Part shown: positions 12,601 to 24,037 of the stretch, piece after piece
Layout: every line of letters starts with the position of its first letter
Position numbering within the stretch: position 1 is the first letter of the stretch
Assembly: GCF_036417845.1 (NCBI RefSeq)
Contig: NC_089978.1
Coordinates: 127,502,183-127,566,182 of the forward strand
Source: Apteryx mantelli
Taxonomy: Eukaryota; Chordata; Aves; Apterygiformes; Apterygidae
DNA: 64,000 nt
Reading direction: 5' to 3'
Position numbers and translations under genes: made by a program
Notes under the pieces: generated by a model
The model's input: only the letters and a program-made list of their open reading frames with translations
Told to the model about the DNA's origin: nothing
The model's database searches: none

Positions 12601-14785
12601 CAAACTTTGTTTTCCAAGAAAAGAAATAGCTTGATCTTTAAAAAGTACTGAGCTTACAGAAGCATACACTGGTTTTAAAAGGGACCTACAGAAAGCTTGG
12701 CAATTTTGAGATAATAAGAACAGTTTAGTCATTAAGTAAGAACTTGGGCACCTATTTACTCTCCGATTTCTGAAAATCTTGACCTAGATTTCTGTAGGTA
12801 CAAAGCCATCTGATTGTTTAGACATTAGCTGAGTAGAATTCCAGTTTATGAGCATCATCTAATCAACTGAGCCATCATGATGTGCCCATAACTGAACTAA
12901 TTACATAAACTTATCACAGTAGCTTGTACCTTTACTGACTCTGTTCCTTCCTATGTTCTCATTACTTAGCGTAGCCTGCCTAAAATCACACTGTAATCTC
13001 CTCAGAGCAGAAAACTCAACTCTTATGAGACCTGCAAAAACATATTGCTTGCTACAGGAATTAAAAAAAAACATAATTTTTGTTTACGATTAGTTGCAAG
13101 AAGGTAGAAATTGTGCTATCCAACAGCAACCCAATACTTGTAAGAAATGGTAGCAATCTGCACAGTCCCTTTCAGCTTGAAGATGCTACATCACCCAGAG
13201 GCTATATCACCAAGGTAATGCAGCTAACTGCCACATAACACTGATATCCAAGTTGACGGAGGCTTGATTTCTAAGCCCCACCTGACTAAAAAGACAAAAG
13301 CAAGATGCACGCAACTGAATTTGTCCTGATCACCTCAGTCACTCAATACTTCTTCCTTTTTCTAAATAAATTCATTGTACTCAAGAGAAAAGATGACAGA
13401 TACAGAAGTGAACAATACTCTGAATCCATCTTAAGACTTCACTTGCATTCCCCATCATAAGTATGTCAGAATTCAGATATATTTAGATCTCTAAATACAA
13501 ACATAAGAGGCTAACACTAAGAAAAGAATCAGGATACTGACTGAAGTATCCAGGTTCTGTAAGCATTCTGTATCTCCTCATCTAGTGGTCAGTTGGACCC
13601 ATTAGTGCAAGAAGTCATACGTATCATGTCTGATCTCCACCACCTTCACTACAATCTTGCTCATCTTACCTCTGTGAATTCAGATCCTCTTTCTCTCCTG
13701 TTCCCTGGGGACATGTGCTACTCCTCTCTTTCCTCACCAGCTCAGAACTTGTATGCACTGAGCAAGACAGAACTCATTCATTTTTCTGCCTGGTCCTCCT
13801 CAGTTTTTAATTAGACTGCACCTCTGGCCTTTCCCTTGATTTCAGACCATTCTTCTCTCCTTCCTATTCTATCTTTCTGGCTTTCTCCACTCACTAATGT
13901 TCCAATATAGCACAGGTTTTACTCGTGTATTACGGTAAGACCCAAAGGTCCCAGTCAAGGTCCAGGTCCCTCATGCAGGGATTTATGCAGAAACAGAATC
14001 AGTGTATTCCAGTTGGGTACAACTGGCTGTTTCACCTGGAGGAGCCAGTGTCCAGACACTGTGCCATCCACTCTTCTGTGCTCTAAAAGTAGTGAATGAG
14101 TTAAAATGAACAATGAATAATTTAACACAGAAACCACCAGGAATGTGTGTTCCTACTGGTTTGTCTTTTTGGCTACATCTGCCTTTTGAGAATACCAGTT
14201 GGGAAAATTGTTTAGAACTCAAACTTCGGGAACAATAAAACTGCTCTAAACTAAACTGCCCAAAAGTCAGTGTGTAGATGGAACATGTTACAGCTGCATC
14301 TAGGAGAAGCTGGGTAGCACAGCACAAGAGAAACTCAGGACTACTCTGGAGTGGTAATCTCGTAGACATTTGAAATATAAAGGAAGTTCAGTTGGACACC
14401 TTTAAAGATCAAAAGGCTGCTTCCTCATAGCTATTCCTTCTTAGGACAGAAAAATCAGCCCTTCTCGTAACTACTTTGCATTATTATCTTACTGCTGTAA
14501 AAATCCTTCCAAAAGACAAAGCAAGACCTAGTAGCATTATAACTGGAACTAGAATAATGCACTAGGTTTAGAGAAACAAATATACTAAAAAAATCTTTAG
14601 TTAACTGAATAATTAAAAGACTTATAAATAAATCTGACACTTCTCCTGCAAATGCCATCAGCTTGCTTTTCCCCCCCTCCCTCTGCCCCCAAAGAGCAAA
14701 ACCCTACTGTACAATGCCTTCTGAAGGCTGTCTGCCTCCTCTCCTCACTGCCCACCTACGTAGGGAGCAGCTCCTCCCACCTGCA
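9601..14785. other. Unique sequence without recognisable genes
   Basis: About 5 kb with no coding region, RNA gene or clear repeat. Open frames at 11453-11722 (minus) and 13983-14369 (minus) have no recognisable domain and no supporting splice context. From about 14665 the sequence becomes pyrimidine-rich and then leads into the promoter-like segment at 14786. Confidence 0.45.
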
Positions 14786-14793
14786 CATAAAAG
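14786..14793 (+). promoter_or_regulatory. TATA-box-like element of a candidate promoter
   Basis: The octamer cataaaag sits about 25-35 bases upstream of a plausible start site near 14816-14822. A C-rich CTCCTCCCACC block (14771-14781), a possible SP/KLF-type site, lies directly upstream, and a C/T-rich tract spans 14667-14697. This is the layout of a focused TATA promoter such as drives tissue-restricted genes. Single TATA-like octamers are common by chance; the call rests on the matching donor site 100 bases downstream. Confidence 0.35.
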
Positions 14794-14816
14794 CCAAGTG
14801 CATGCTACCAGCAGCT

Positions 14817-14889
14817 GATCAGAGCACTTTCTCAGTCCTCCACTGTTTTGAGCCAGTGATCTTCTCTCCTTGGATCTTGTATACTAAAG
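14817..14889 (+). ncRNA. Candidate non-coding first exon (5' UTR exon or lncRNA exon)
   Basis: If transcription starts about 30 bases after the TATA-like element, a 70-75 base exon would run to the donor AAG|GTAAGA at 14887-14895, close to the vertebrate donor consensus. There is no ATG inside, so this would be an untranslated leader exon, an architecture common in peptide-hormone and plasma-protein genes, or the start of a lncRNA. I could not find a convincing coding exon 2 downstream, so neither the gene nor its product is identified. The left boundary is inferred from spacing only. Confidence 0.3.
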
Positions 14890-17319
14890 GTAAGATTACT
14901 GCTACTTCAGGTTTCTGTTCTAACCGGCTATTTTGAGGAAGTCTTAATGACCGCTCTAGCACTGCCTTGCTGGGTGGTGTTGGCAGGGCTTTTTTCCTTT
15001 TTTTTCTTCAGATGTAGTGTCATCTGACATTTAAGTTAGTAACAATCTGTTGTTTTAGCAATGAAATAAAAACAGAACTTGCTGGAAACACTGTGTGGCT
15101 GAGAAAAGCTCTTCTTTCCCTTTCTGATTGATTTTGAGGAGATCAGTATACCCAGACCAATTTTAACATTTTATTATCCCCGCTAATAGTTTCCATCTCG
15201 GTAAGAATAGTCCAGTCAAAGTTATCAAAAAAGTACACTTTAAAGCTGCCTTAAGCTCTGTTTAAAAAAAATGCTTAGTGATAATTTAAGAAATTTTTTT
15301 TTACTATTATTATTATTTACAAGCCAGATTGAGCCTATCTTGGGACTGAAGTGCATCTTTCCAGGTTTCAGTGCCTTGAAAAAAATGTGATTGAACTTAT
15401 GCCCTCACAGAAGCACAGTAATAAGGCTGATGTACTTAAAGCATATTTGGTACTAGACAGTGAATTCCACTTTTCACAAGCAAAATTCTGTTTCCTGGAA
15501 CAACAGACCTTGTGTATCTATGAAATTTCTAGATCAGCCTGAGCTATGTTTTATCTACAGTTTCCCTACATAGGTATGTCTAATGCTATAGGAAGGAATA
15601 GTAAGTCCCTCAAAAAAACAGCTGCTGAACAGCCGAAACACTAAAACATAAGTGGTTTCAAAACTGTTTCACTCCCCTCTGTTCATCTATCCATCCTCAC
15701 AGACATGAATCTATTAGTGACTAGTACCACTTTCTCATGTTGTGTGAGTCAGTGCACTTTACATACAGTCACCTGTTTAAAGAAATTCCACCACAGAAAT
15801 CCTTAATCCTAGAAAGCCTCTTTGCAATGCTCAGAGATGAAGGAAAGCATGAACTACCAAAACCAAACAGTGAATGCTGACTGTAACTAGTCTGTTTGTA
15901 CTATATGTAATATATTCTGCAATTAGAGTGATATTTCCTTCTTTTTTGTTCTTTCCCCAAATAAAAAGTGTTTTTTTAAAAAGAATTATGTCCACACATA
16001 GCTTTACTCACATTAGCTGAAACTTTTAAGCTATAGTTCTGTAAAACATCAGCAGAACTCTGCACACAATGTCATTTTCTGTGCAGTGTGTCTAAGAGAT
16101 CTTTTCTGTATTTTCAATGTTATCTGTTGCATCTAATGGGAAAAAGAAAGCATCGCCTACAGCTATTTGACTGGGACATTACATAAGTATCCTAAAAAAA
16201 AAAAAGGTAACTATTCAAAAACAAAGTACAGTGCTTTCTACAGCAGGCTTACAGTAAAACTAGTTTTGAAACGTAATCTATATAAATTGCCCATAGAAGC
16301 CGTAGGAATAGAGTCCAATGGTTTTTCTCATAACTGGCATTCTATCTCTGAGCTACAAAATTTTATTCCTTAGTTAACATCGGGTTTTTATAGCAAAGCT
16401 CCACTCCCTCTCCAAAAAGACCCCTCTTCTAAAACATATACATGTGATTTTAAGTGTAATGTATACTAAATTTAGGTCCAAAATCCTCCAGTGAAGACTC
16501 ATTTTTCATACAGAATTTTATTCTATCAGATAAATCAAAATTTCTAACAGAGCAATTCTCAAGAAAGAACATTTCAAAAAATGCATTTGCCACAGGAAAT
16601 GTGCATATAGCAAAATACCTTTTATTAAAGCCTGCTGTGAAATGTAATGTTTTGGCATTTGAAAAATGGATTGCAGGGCATATTAAGAAAATTCTAGTCA
16701 AAGGAATGCATCTAATTTAGATCAGAATCTCCTCTGAGCAATTTCTCTCTTAAACTGAGTAGATAATTCAGCTGAGCATCACTTTGTAGCAGGGGATGAA
16801 GGGAAACTGAACACTGCAAGCCTCTAACAGAACTTATATGTCCAGGAATGCATTTATTCACCTCTGTGATGATCTGAAACTCCTTTTTATAAGATCAAAG
16901 TGTACTGATATTAAGATAAAAACACTATCATTTTAAAATAGCACCACAACCATAATAAAAAAAATGAGTCAGTAGGGAAAAGAATAATTCAGATTTTTGG
17001 AGTAACGACCATAGTATTTTAAAATAACAAAACAAAAGCCATGAGACTATATTGATTTTTCAGCCATAGACCAGTTAACTATTAAGCAGGCATGGTAGTC
17101 ATTTTTCCTGGTGGTTACACTTAGTTTTTTCCAGTGTTCATTTAGGGCACTAATGCCCATTTAAATCACTAGAATAGTTCCCACTGCTATCAAGAATGTT
17201 ATACTAGATCCACAGAAATACAGGATAAACAGATCTCTGACCACCTACCTATTCATATGACTGCCACCACTACTGCTTTTAAGACCTTCAGATCTTCATG
17301 AATTTATTTTCACCACCTC
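14890..17319. other. Unique AT-rich sequence, possible intron
   Basis: No gene or repeat family recognised. If the exon at 14817-14889 is real, this is the beginning of its intron. Short A/T homopolymers occur, and nothing coding-like exceeds 83 codons. Confidence 0.4.
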
Positions 17320-17472
17320 TCTGTGAGGCAGCAGTATGTTTTCCTCTGGACATACTGATACTGAATATATGGACTGTCTTGCACATGGTCACACTGAAAA
17401 TTCATGGCAGAGCAGAGAGTGACATTTAGTTCTTCTGTGTTCCAGGTCAGCACTTTCATCCCATGCTTCCTT
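17320..17472 (-). mobile_element. MIR/CORE-SINE remnant (antisense)
   Basis: MIR is an ancient tRNA-derived SINE. The + strand shows the antisense order of the family: 'ctctgtgaggcagcagtatg' at 17329-17348, then 'catggtcacactgaaaattc' at 17384-17403, then 'atggcagagcagagag' at 17404-17419 and 'tgttccaggtcagcac' near 17439-17454. These correspond to the tail, CORE and tRNA-proximal part of MIR. Divergence is high and boundaries are approximate. Confidence 0.6.
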
Positions 17473-17972
17473 TTGTATTCAAGTTTATAGAGTCCACCCC
17501 CTTGCAGCTGATCTGTCTTTGCATGACTCCTTAGGATGGAACAGCAGGGAGAATTCCAGTGTCCAATCTTGAGAGGTATTCACCCCTAACACTTTGGGTC
17601 CCTTTGAACCCTTTACAACCCCCTTAACAGGTTTTGCAACTTGTTCTTGGGGGAGGAGGGGGGAGCATTTTAACCAAATGACCACCCCCTTTCTTATCCT
17701 CTGAATCCCTACGTGGTTTACTGAGACCAACCCACTCTTGGCAGGATGACAAAGTACAGGTCCACTGCCACGGACCAGAAATGATGTCCAACACCTGACT
17801 CTAAGAGTTCAAGCTTGGTAACTCAGCAGCGGTTGGTAACATCAAAATTTTTAATTAGAGCTCAAAGAAGAGCATGTGGTACTTAACCAAAATTACTCAT
17901 GTGGCTTTTGTATGGCACATGGAATATCCTTCTCTTTCCTCTTCTACATTTACTATCAGGTGCCACCTCTAT
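17473..17972. other. Unique sequence, nothing recognised
   Basis: About 500 bases with no supported feature. The minus-strand open frame at 17485-17730 has no recognisable domain. A G-rich run (gggggaggaggggggag) occurs at 17649-17665. Confidence 0.45.
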
Positions 17973-17999
17973 ATTGTATCCTATTCCATAGGATACAAT
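17973..17999. repeat. Perfect 12-bp inverted repeat with 3-base loop
   Basis: Left arm attgtatcctat (17973-17984), loop tcc, right arm ataggatacaat (17988-17999). All 12 pairs are complementary. The stem is AT-rich, is not followed by a T run and lies in no recognised element, so its role is unknown; it may be a chance palindrome. Confidence 0.9.
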
Positions 18000-19600
18000 T
18001 TCATACCCATTGAAAAAAATAAAACCCTACCAGCCTTACCCTATCCCTTTAGTCTTCATCCCTTCAGCTAATTTATGAGGGTACAGAGTCTTTAATTGCT
18101 CCTATGGCCTTGCAAATACTACGTTGTCTAAAAAACAATTAACACATGCTGATGCTTGATATCTGGAGTAATTGCCCTAGCAGCCTTTGGAGGCCTTGTC
18201 TCTCACTCTTAAACTGAAAGTTACCACTAAGCATGCATTGCTTACAGACAGAATGTCTGTATAATGAAGGCACAAGAGGGAACTGAAAGACTAGTAGGAG
18301 TGATAAGGACTAGAAAAAGAATGACCAATGTTGAGAACAGGTGACCTGTTTAAGGAACCTTGTGAACCTTAATGCCTCTGAAGTACAGAAACATAAACAG
18401 AGGAGCAAGTTTAAGAGGCACAAACAGCCTTGACATATAAGCTAGCAGAACTTTACAAGAAGCTGTCCTGACTGCCAGGAGCTAGCCTACATTCTTTAAA
18501 TTAGTACCCTTGAAATCATATGGAGTTTCATTTCTTTTCTTTCCTGTGCCTATTATGAGCGTTAACAATTTTGGGTAACATCAAAATTTTACTGAATGAA
18601 TGGACTGTTGTTAAGACAGCCATTTATCGTGGCCATCTATTATGGGAGGTGTGCCCAAGTATGGTGGTGTGGTGTAGGGTCATACTCTGATTCTCCAGAC
18701 TAGAGAGGCCGATACTAGGGAGATTGTCATATTACTACCAGCAGTAGGAGGGATGACAACTTCTGCAGGTTCTTGAGGCATGTGAGGCAGAATTTTTTGC
18801 CCGTTTAATTCTATGTCTTGCTATTTTTCCCAAGCGAGGAAAGATTAAGTTTTATGCCTGAAGCTTAAATATATCCCTATATTTTTCTTATTTTTTGGCC
18901 TTCCAATTATCCTTAGCTGTGGGTTCCTTCCTTCTTCAGAGAGATAATTTTCTGTTTTCACTAGCGTCATGTTTCCAAAAGAGCAATGGTTCAATAGATT
19001 TATTGTAGTGAGGAACCCAAGACAAGAACAGACTAAAACACAGAGGTGGCTTGTTCTGCCTTAGATTAACCAAATACCTGCATTTAACTGTACAGATGCT
19101 TCTTACTTTTGCCACGTGCATTTGCTAGAGTTTTGTGTAAGTAATGTTGTTCTTGTGGCTTTCCCTCCAGAAGAAAGTGAGATCTATTCTTTGTGCCAAA
19201 AGAATTCTCCTTCAGCAAAAGTTGTGGAGCTCTGTGTGTTTAAAAGATAATGATGAGTTCTGCTTCTGTGGGTGTTGTGCAATAGCTGTGCCTATTCTCT
19301 GTACACATCAGTAAACAATTGTGATTGGTCTTCCCATACTCCTGAAATGTTGGATGTGTTTCTGTAATTGTCTTGATATGTAATGAATTTAATGTCTCAT
19401 AATTGCACTGCAGGGGATTAATACCACTATGTAGTCTAGGGACATCTTTTGATGATTAAAACTTCTTCATGCAAGTTCATATGTCATAGCAAAAGCAAGA
19501 TGAATACAAGTCGGTTGCCTGACCTGTTGAACGACAGGTGAAATTGTTGAGGGGTGACATGTAATGGACCCTTTTTAAAAAGCAGGGAGAACCAATGCCC
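18000..19600. other. Unique sequence, nothing recognised
   Basis: No gene is visible. A G-rich, less AT-biased stretch at 18640-18780 could be an old LTR or DNA transposon fragment, but I cannot name it. Confidence 0.4.
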
Positions 19601-19649
19601 TTTCTTGGTGAGAAAAAATATATATAAAGCAGCCCTATGAGAGTGTTTA

Positions 19650-19800
19650 TCAGTTCCCTCTGCTGGCTACAAAGCTCACAGCCAGTGGAGCAGCTGTGTT
19701 TGTGAAGGCGAAGGTCATAAGTTCTATTGCCAGTGCTGCATGAATGCAGTAAACTGATGATTGTGATGTCTGTGCACGTATGCGGACATCGTTCTTTACA
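19650..19800 (+). repeat. Possible tRNA-derived SINE head
   Basis: The stretch 'ggtcataagttctattgcc' (19709-19727) loosely resembles a polymerase III B box (GGTTCRANYCC), and the preceding 40 bases have tRNA-like GC-rich alternation. The A box is poor. I treat this as a weak candidate for an old tRNA-derived SINE; a chance match is about as likely. Confidence 0.2.
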
Positions 19801-19815
19801 GGGTCTCATTAGCAA

Positions 19816-22575
19816 CTAAGCAACATGAGGGCACACAAAAATAGTATGAAGTTCCTGGGAGGTAAGAAACTTTCCAGTTAGGATTTGAGAAGCATCTTAG
19901 CAGCTAGCTCTTTCATAATACTACACAACTAGGGCATCCTTCTGTTTTGCATCATATACTACCCTCCTATGCACACCTTGTTTTTCTTCCTCTTCAAGAC
20001 AACTGTGCATGTGCTCATTACACTCAGTTTAGAGATGTCTGAGTGATTATCACAAATATTCTTGGCTCTCCCAAACTGTAGCACTTCAGAATGCCAGCTT
20101 CTGAAAACTCCACATTTTCAAAATAGAAACAAATGGTACTGATAAGACCACCCCAATGTTAAAAAAAAAAAAAACTTAAATACATCTTTTCCATTCTCTC
20201 GGGGAAAGGCCTATATAATCTGGTTATGCAGCTGGAGAAACAAGTCATACAATTTATTCAGCCACTCTGAAATCAAGTTGAGATGAAAAAATATTCCAAA
20301 CTCAAGAAAGTTTTTAGTTTGAATAACTATCTATAGCACTAAAAAATGAAGGACTCTTGGGTCAGGTACCCCAGCTCACTTCAACTGCTGTGGATTTATC
20401 ATGGCAACATATAGGACAGGCAGAACCTATCCTATTAAAGGCAGAATAAGTCAAAACTAACCGCTTGACACATTAGCATCAGAGGTATATCATATGCCAG
20501 ATTTTTGGAACATCTGTAGCATATGTTTCCTACTAACTAAAGAGCAACCACCCTTTCTAGACCAACATACTTCTGTATTCTTCTCTCTGAAGGGAAAGTA
20601 GGGGGTAGACAGTAGTACATTGTATATTTGCATAGGGACTTTCAAGCAAAGCATTTGATCATTTTTGCAATTAAAAATTTCAGAGAGCAAATGAAGGTTC
20701 TAACAAAACACAATGTCATAAGATGAAGCAACAACAAATAAATATAATAAATTGTAGTCCCTGAAATGGAGATGCTTACATTGCCTCTGATTTACTCGAT
20801 ATAATTTTAAAAGGGACAGAATTGAAGATGGCACAGCACCAGGACACTCAATCCAAATACAATCAACTTACCACTGAGGAAATCTAGCAGTCAAGTCTGC
20901 TTATGCCAGCACACGATTTATCTCTGTTCTGCCCTTCCATTCTTCCCACCATATGCGGAGCTCCAGTGAGTGCAGAATATCAGAGGAAGGATCTTTTATG
21001 TGGCTGAGACGAGAATTTTTCTCTCAGCTTGCCTTAAAAAAAAAGAAAGAAAAATAAAGTGTTCAGATATTTCCCAGTGTTTCTTTGTAAATGAATTAGG
21101 TGATCTTAGTCCAACTCTCAGCTGATGGACGTTAATACAAAACACACAACTGGGACCCTTGTTGGCAAATCTCAGTAAAAAGTCAAAAGGTGGTTACTTT
21201 AGGTCAAACTTGAGAAACAAAAGCAGGCTCACAAGGGAAGTTTATGCTGCCAACATTGATATATCACCTGCATTATGGATAGAAAGCAAAGAAGTTAAGA
21301 GCAGTTAAGCAAGCAAATCACACAAGCACTAGCATTCACACAAAACATATTTTAGAAAATGAAGGAAATAGAAAAAACTCAGTACTTATTTCCTTTCAGT
21401 CAGTGGCTTGAATTGAATTTACCATAGTAGCACATCACATTGTTTGCTGCAGAAAAATGCAAAGCTTAGGCCTTTAGGAGTAAGTCTCTTGTGCTTTACA
21501 GGTTCCAAAAATGTCAGTGCTTGTCAAAGTGTTTTTGAAATAAACCCAAAACCATGTTAATAAAGTGAACTTTCCAAGACAATGCTGGCCAAAACTGATT
21601 CTTAGATTTCTTTTCAGTAATAAACTGCCTCTGTGGTTGCTGAGCAGATAGGGAGGAGAATTTAAAGGGCTAAAGCCAATTTTTGGTCAACTCAAAGAGG
21701 GTAAAAAAAGAACCCTCAAACAGAGCACAAGCCCTCCAATGAATGGGAAAACTTCTGCTGAGGGTGGGCAGAGCTTAGCAAAACCCAGCTGGGCTTTCAA
21801 AAATGGGCTGTAGACATTACCATCCTCTATTTAAATCTATTCCAAGACCTGAATACTTGTTGCAGGTACAACTTGTGATGTGCTGGGAAGGATAGCTCTT
21901 AGATTCAAATTTCAGGCATAAAAACTCCCTTTCATGAGTTCAGAATTCACTTGCAACAAGTATTTTTTTATTATTCATCTGAAACACCCTCTTTTCAACA
22001 TAACATCTGTCACTCAAAAGCTGACTGCTCTCAGGAACTCAATACAAAAGGCCTACACAACACAAGCAAAACAATTCGAGACTGCTCAGAGACATTTTCT
22101 CTGCTATGTTTACTTTCAACTTTCTCCTAATTGTTCATTTCATGAAAACAAATATGTTAAAAATAAGTGAATGAAAACCTATTATATTTTCAATGTCCCA
22201 TTCATCAAGCATACTTTGAGAGCTGGAATTTTAACTTGGTGGACACTCATAACATACAGCCTTATCCTGCAAAATACTGACCACATCGAAAGGCAGGGTG
22301 CTGTTCGTTAAACTCCCACCAAAACTGAAGCTAAGCAAGAAGTAACTTAGCACTTCCTGGGGGGCACTCAGCGTCTCACAGCTCAGCTCAGGGCACAGCA
22401 ACCCATCCTTCCTTGCTTCTCCAGAGCCACAGCTTAAGATGACACTTATTACAGAGAGAAATATTTTGGCTTGCTTAACTGCTTGAAGGTCTTCCAGACT
22501 GGTTTTCTAGAGAAAATGTGAGATCTCGTACCTAACACTCAAAAGCTGTCTAGGTGGCAGAGATTTGTGTCAGGC
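19816..22575. other. Unique sequence upstream of the CpG island
   Basis: Nothing coding recognised. An A14 run sits at 20161-20174. The sequence is AT-rich until about 22300, then becomes more GC-rich approaching the CpG island. Confidence 0.45.
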
Positions 22576-22920
22576 TAGGTCGCTGAAGGGAGCGCCGCCC
22601 GGCCCCCCTCGCAGCAGCCCTCAGGGCGGCCAGCGCGGCGCGCACTCTCGCTCCGCTCGGCGACCGTTACCCGACGCTAACGGTCGCTACGCGCCGCTAA
22701 CAGTCGCGCGCTGGCGCCGTGGAGCCCCGCCCTCCGGCGAGCAGCGCTGCCGCAGCCCTGAAGGAAGGCGCCATCAGCCGGTGGGGCAGTGAAAGCTCGC
22801 TCGGCCCGAGCCCGCCGTCCCGGGGCCCGGAGAGCCCCTCGTTGCTGACATCGGGCCCCCCGTGTTGCTTTCCCACCTCCTGTCTTGTGTTGTGGCGCTG
22901 CGGTCCCGGCCCACTTTAAC
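22576..22920. promoter_or_regulatory. CpG island, probable promoter
   Basis: By hand I count about 32 CpG dinucleotides between 22581 and 22757, in a window that is otherwise strongly CpG-depleted; the G+C-rich block continues to about 22920. Such islands mark unmethylated, often bidirectional, promoters in vertebrates. Open frames on both strands here (for example 22719-22919 plus and 22677-23012 minus) are alanine/arginine/proline-rich products of GC-rich composition and show no domain. On the + strand a donor-like CACT|GTAAGT occurs at 23358-23367, so a first exon extending from the island to 23361 is possible. No gene can be named. Confidence 0.75.
22660..22707. promoter_or_regulatory. 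Cluster of three MYB-like sites in repeated context
   Basis: Within the CpG island, gctaacggtcgc (22676-22687) and gctaacagtcgc (22696-22707) are direct repeats spaced exactly 20 bp, with 11 of 12 bases equal. A third copy lies inverted as gcgaccgttac (22660-22670), giving a 10-bp inverted repeat with an 8-base loop against the middle copy. Each contains the MYB-family core YAAC(G/T/A)G: CCGTTA at 22664, TAACGG at 22678 and TAACAG at 22698, the last being weaker. The 20-bp spacing is close to two helical turns. MYB binding is an inference from the motif. Confidence 0.45.
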
Positions 22921-23545
22921 ATGAGCGCCATTTCTGCACATACACAGTCAGAAAATTGATTAAAGCCTGCGCCTCCTGTTCCTGAAGAAGAGGCAAGGGC
23001 TGAGGAGAGCACAACCCCCCTGCAGCCCAGTCAGCTGAGGAGCATTTATGGAAACACAATGCGTTTGAGGTTTCTTGGGTTTCGGAGATACAGCCCCGGG
23101 GCGACTCTTCCGTGTGCCAGCCCTCCGTGCCCCTTGGAGAAGGATCTGGGTAGCATTAACTCATGCAGATGCTGACAGTGCTGGAAGGCCAAAAGTGAGG
23201 GAGGGGCTCCTCTGTCAGCTGGAAAGAAAATGTTGCATCCTGGGGCAGGTGGGGGGTGGGGGAGGCTGCTCAGAAAAGAAAAAGGCAGCTGCTCCAGCAT
23301 GCACAACAGGAGGCACAGGACCTTTCAGATTTCCCCATCTGGAGGCAAAATGGAGGCCACTGTAAGTTTAAAAAAGAAAAAAAATGCTCATTTCACAGTT
23401 AAGATTCTTTGGTGCTACAACCAAGAACCCCACTTGCAAAGATAATTGTTGTGTATGGGCACCTAGTATAAGAAGAATGGCCAGTCTTTCAAAGCTGAAA
23501 TTCTAGCATCCCGAAACACCCAAAGAAACACACAACACTGGTGGG
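22921..23545 (+). other. Flank of CpG island, possible first exon and intron start
   Basis: Moderately GC-rich sequence downstream of the island. The donor-like CACT|GTAAGT at 23358-23367 could end a non-coding first exon; the T at the last exon position is not ideal. A G-rich run (gtggggggtgggggagg) lies at 23250-23266. Open frames here begin at non-ATG codons or lack domains. Confidence 0.3.
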
Positions 23546-23579
23546 ATGTGAGGAAAGAAACACCATGTGAGGAAAGAAA
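23546..23579. repeat. Two-copy tandem repeat, 19-bp period
   Basis: The 15-mer atgtgaggaaagaaa occurs at 23546-23560 and 23565-23579, separated by four bases. A local duplication with no evident function. Confidence 0.9.
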
Positions 23580-23689
23580 ATGATAGAACTAGGGAGTTCA
23601 GAAGGTAAAGGGCCGAGTGGAACAGCTTTATCATTTCTTTCCAAGCATTTTCCCCACACCGCTTTGTTTAGAATAAAGGCTTTTCAGGG

Positions 23690-23770
23690 AGAGAGTCTTT
23701 TTTATCTATTTGAACATCCCCTAGCATGGTGGAGCCCTGACTCACGGTCAGGGATTTAGTACGTATAAAG
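23690..23770 (+). repeat. MIR-type tail fragment (sense)
   Basis: The order 'cccctagcatggtggagccc', 'tgactcacggtcaggga' and 'ttagtacgtataaag' follows the 3' tail of sauropsid MIR-type SINEs as I remember it (cctagcacaatggggccctg, then tcttggttggggc, then taatacaaata). The TATA-like tataaag at 23765-23771 is therefore probably repeat-derived rather than a promoter. Confidence 0.4.
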
Positions 23771-23934
23771 AGGAGCAGCTCCTGAACCTGAAGGCTTGTA
23801 GATTTTACATAGAGCAAAGCCAACTCCTGGTCTCCTGCTCCGGTCCCTTTAACACACTGCTGCTTACGCAGATGTTTGGTATGTCTGGAAAGCTATTATA
23901 CTACAAACGCTTCACCTCCCTCTCCTGCAGAAGC

Positions 23935-24037
23935 ATCCAAGAACATCACAAACAGTTCATTAATGAATTTATCCTTACAAGCACCCTGGCAACACCACCT
24001 TCCCTTTAGAGGAAATTGAGGCACAGAGAAAGTTGCT
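23935..24037 (-). mobile_element. MIR/CORE-SINE, left part of a split copy (antisense)
   Basis: The + strand shows the antisense MIR tail and start of the CORE: 'catcacaaacagttcattaa' (23944-23963), 'accctggcaacacc' (23983-23996), then 'ggaaattgaggcacagagaa' (24011-24030). The match stops at 'agttgct' and resumes at 24308, which suggests that the intervening 270 bases were inserted. Confidence 0.6.

Noticed and set aside
17835..18590. 17-mer ggtaacatcaaaatttt occurring twice, 739 bp apart, as possible LTR ends
   Set aside because: The flanks do not match, no retroviral frame or primer-binding site lies between them, and a single AT-rich 17-mer repeat in 64 kb is near chance expectation.
22565..23365. 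Several overlapping open frames on both strands of the CpG island
   Set aside because: Ala/Arg/Pro-rich translations are expected from GC-rich DNA, stops being AT-rich; several start at GTG or TTG, and no domain or Kozak-supported start was seen.
23764..23771. TATA-like gtataaag downstream of the CpG island
   Set aside because: It lies at the end of a MIR-type tail where a 'taatacaaata' word is expected; most likely repeat-derived.
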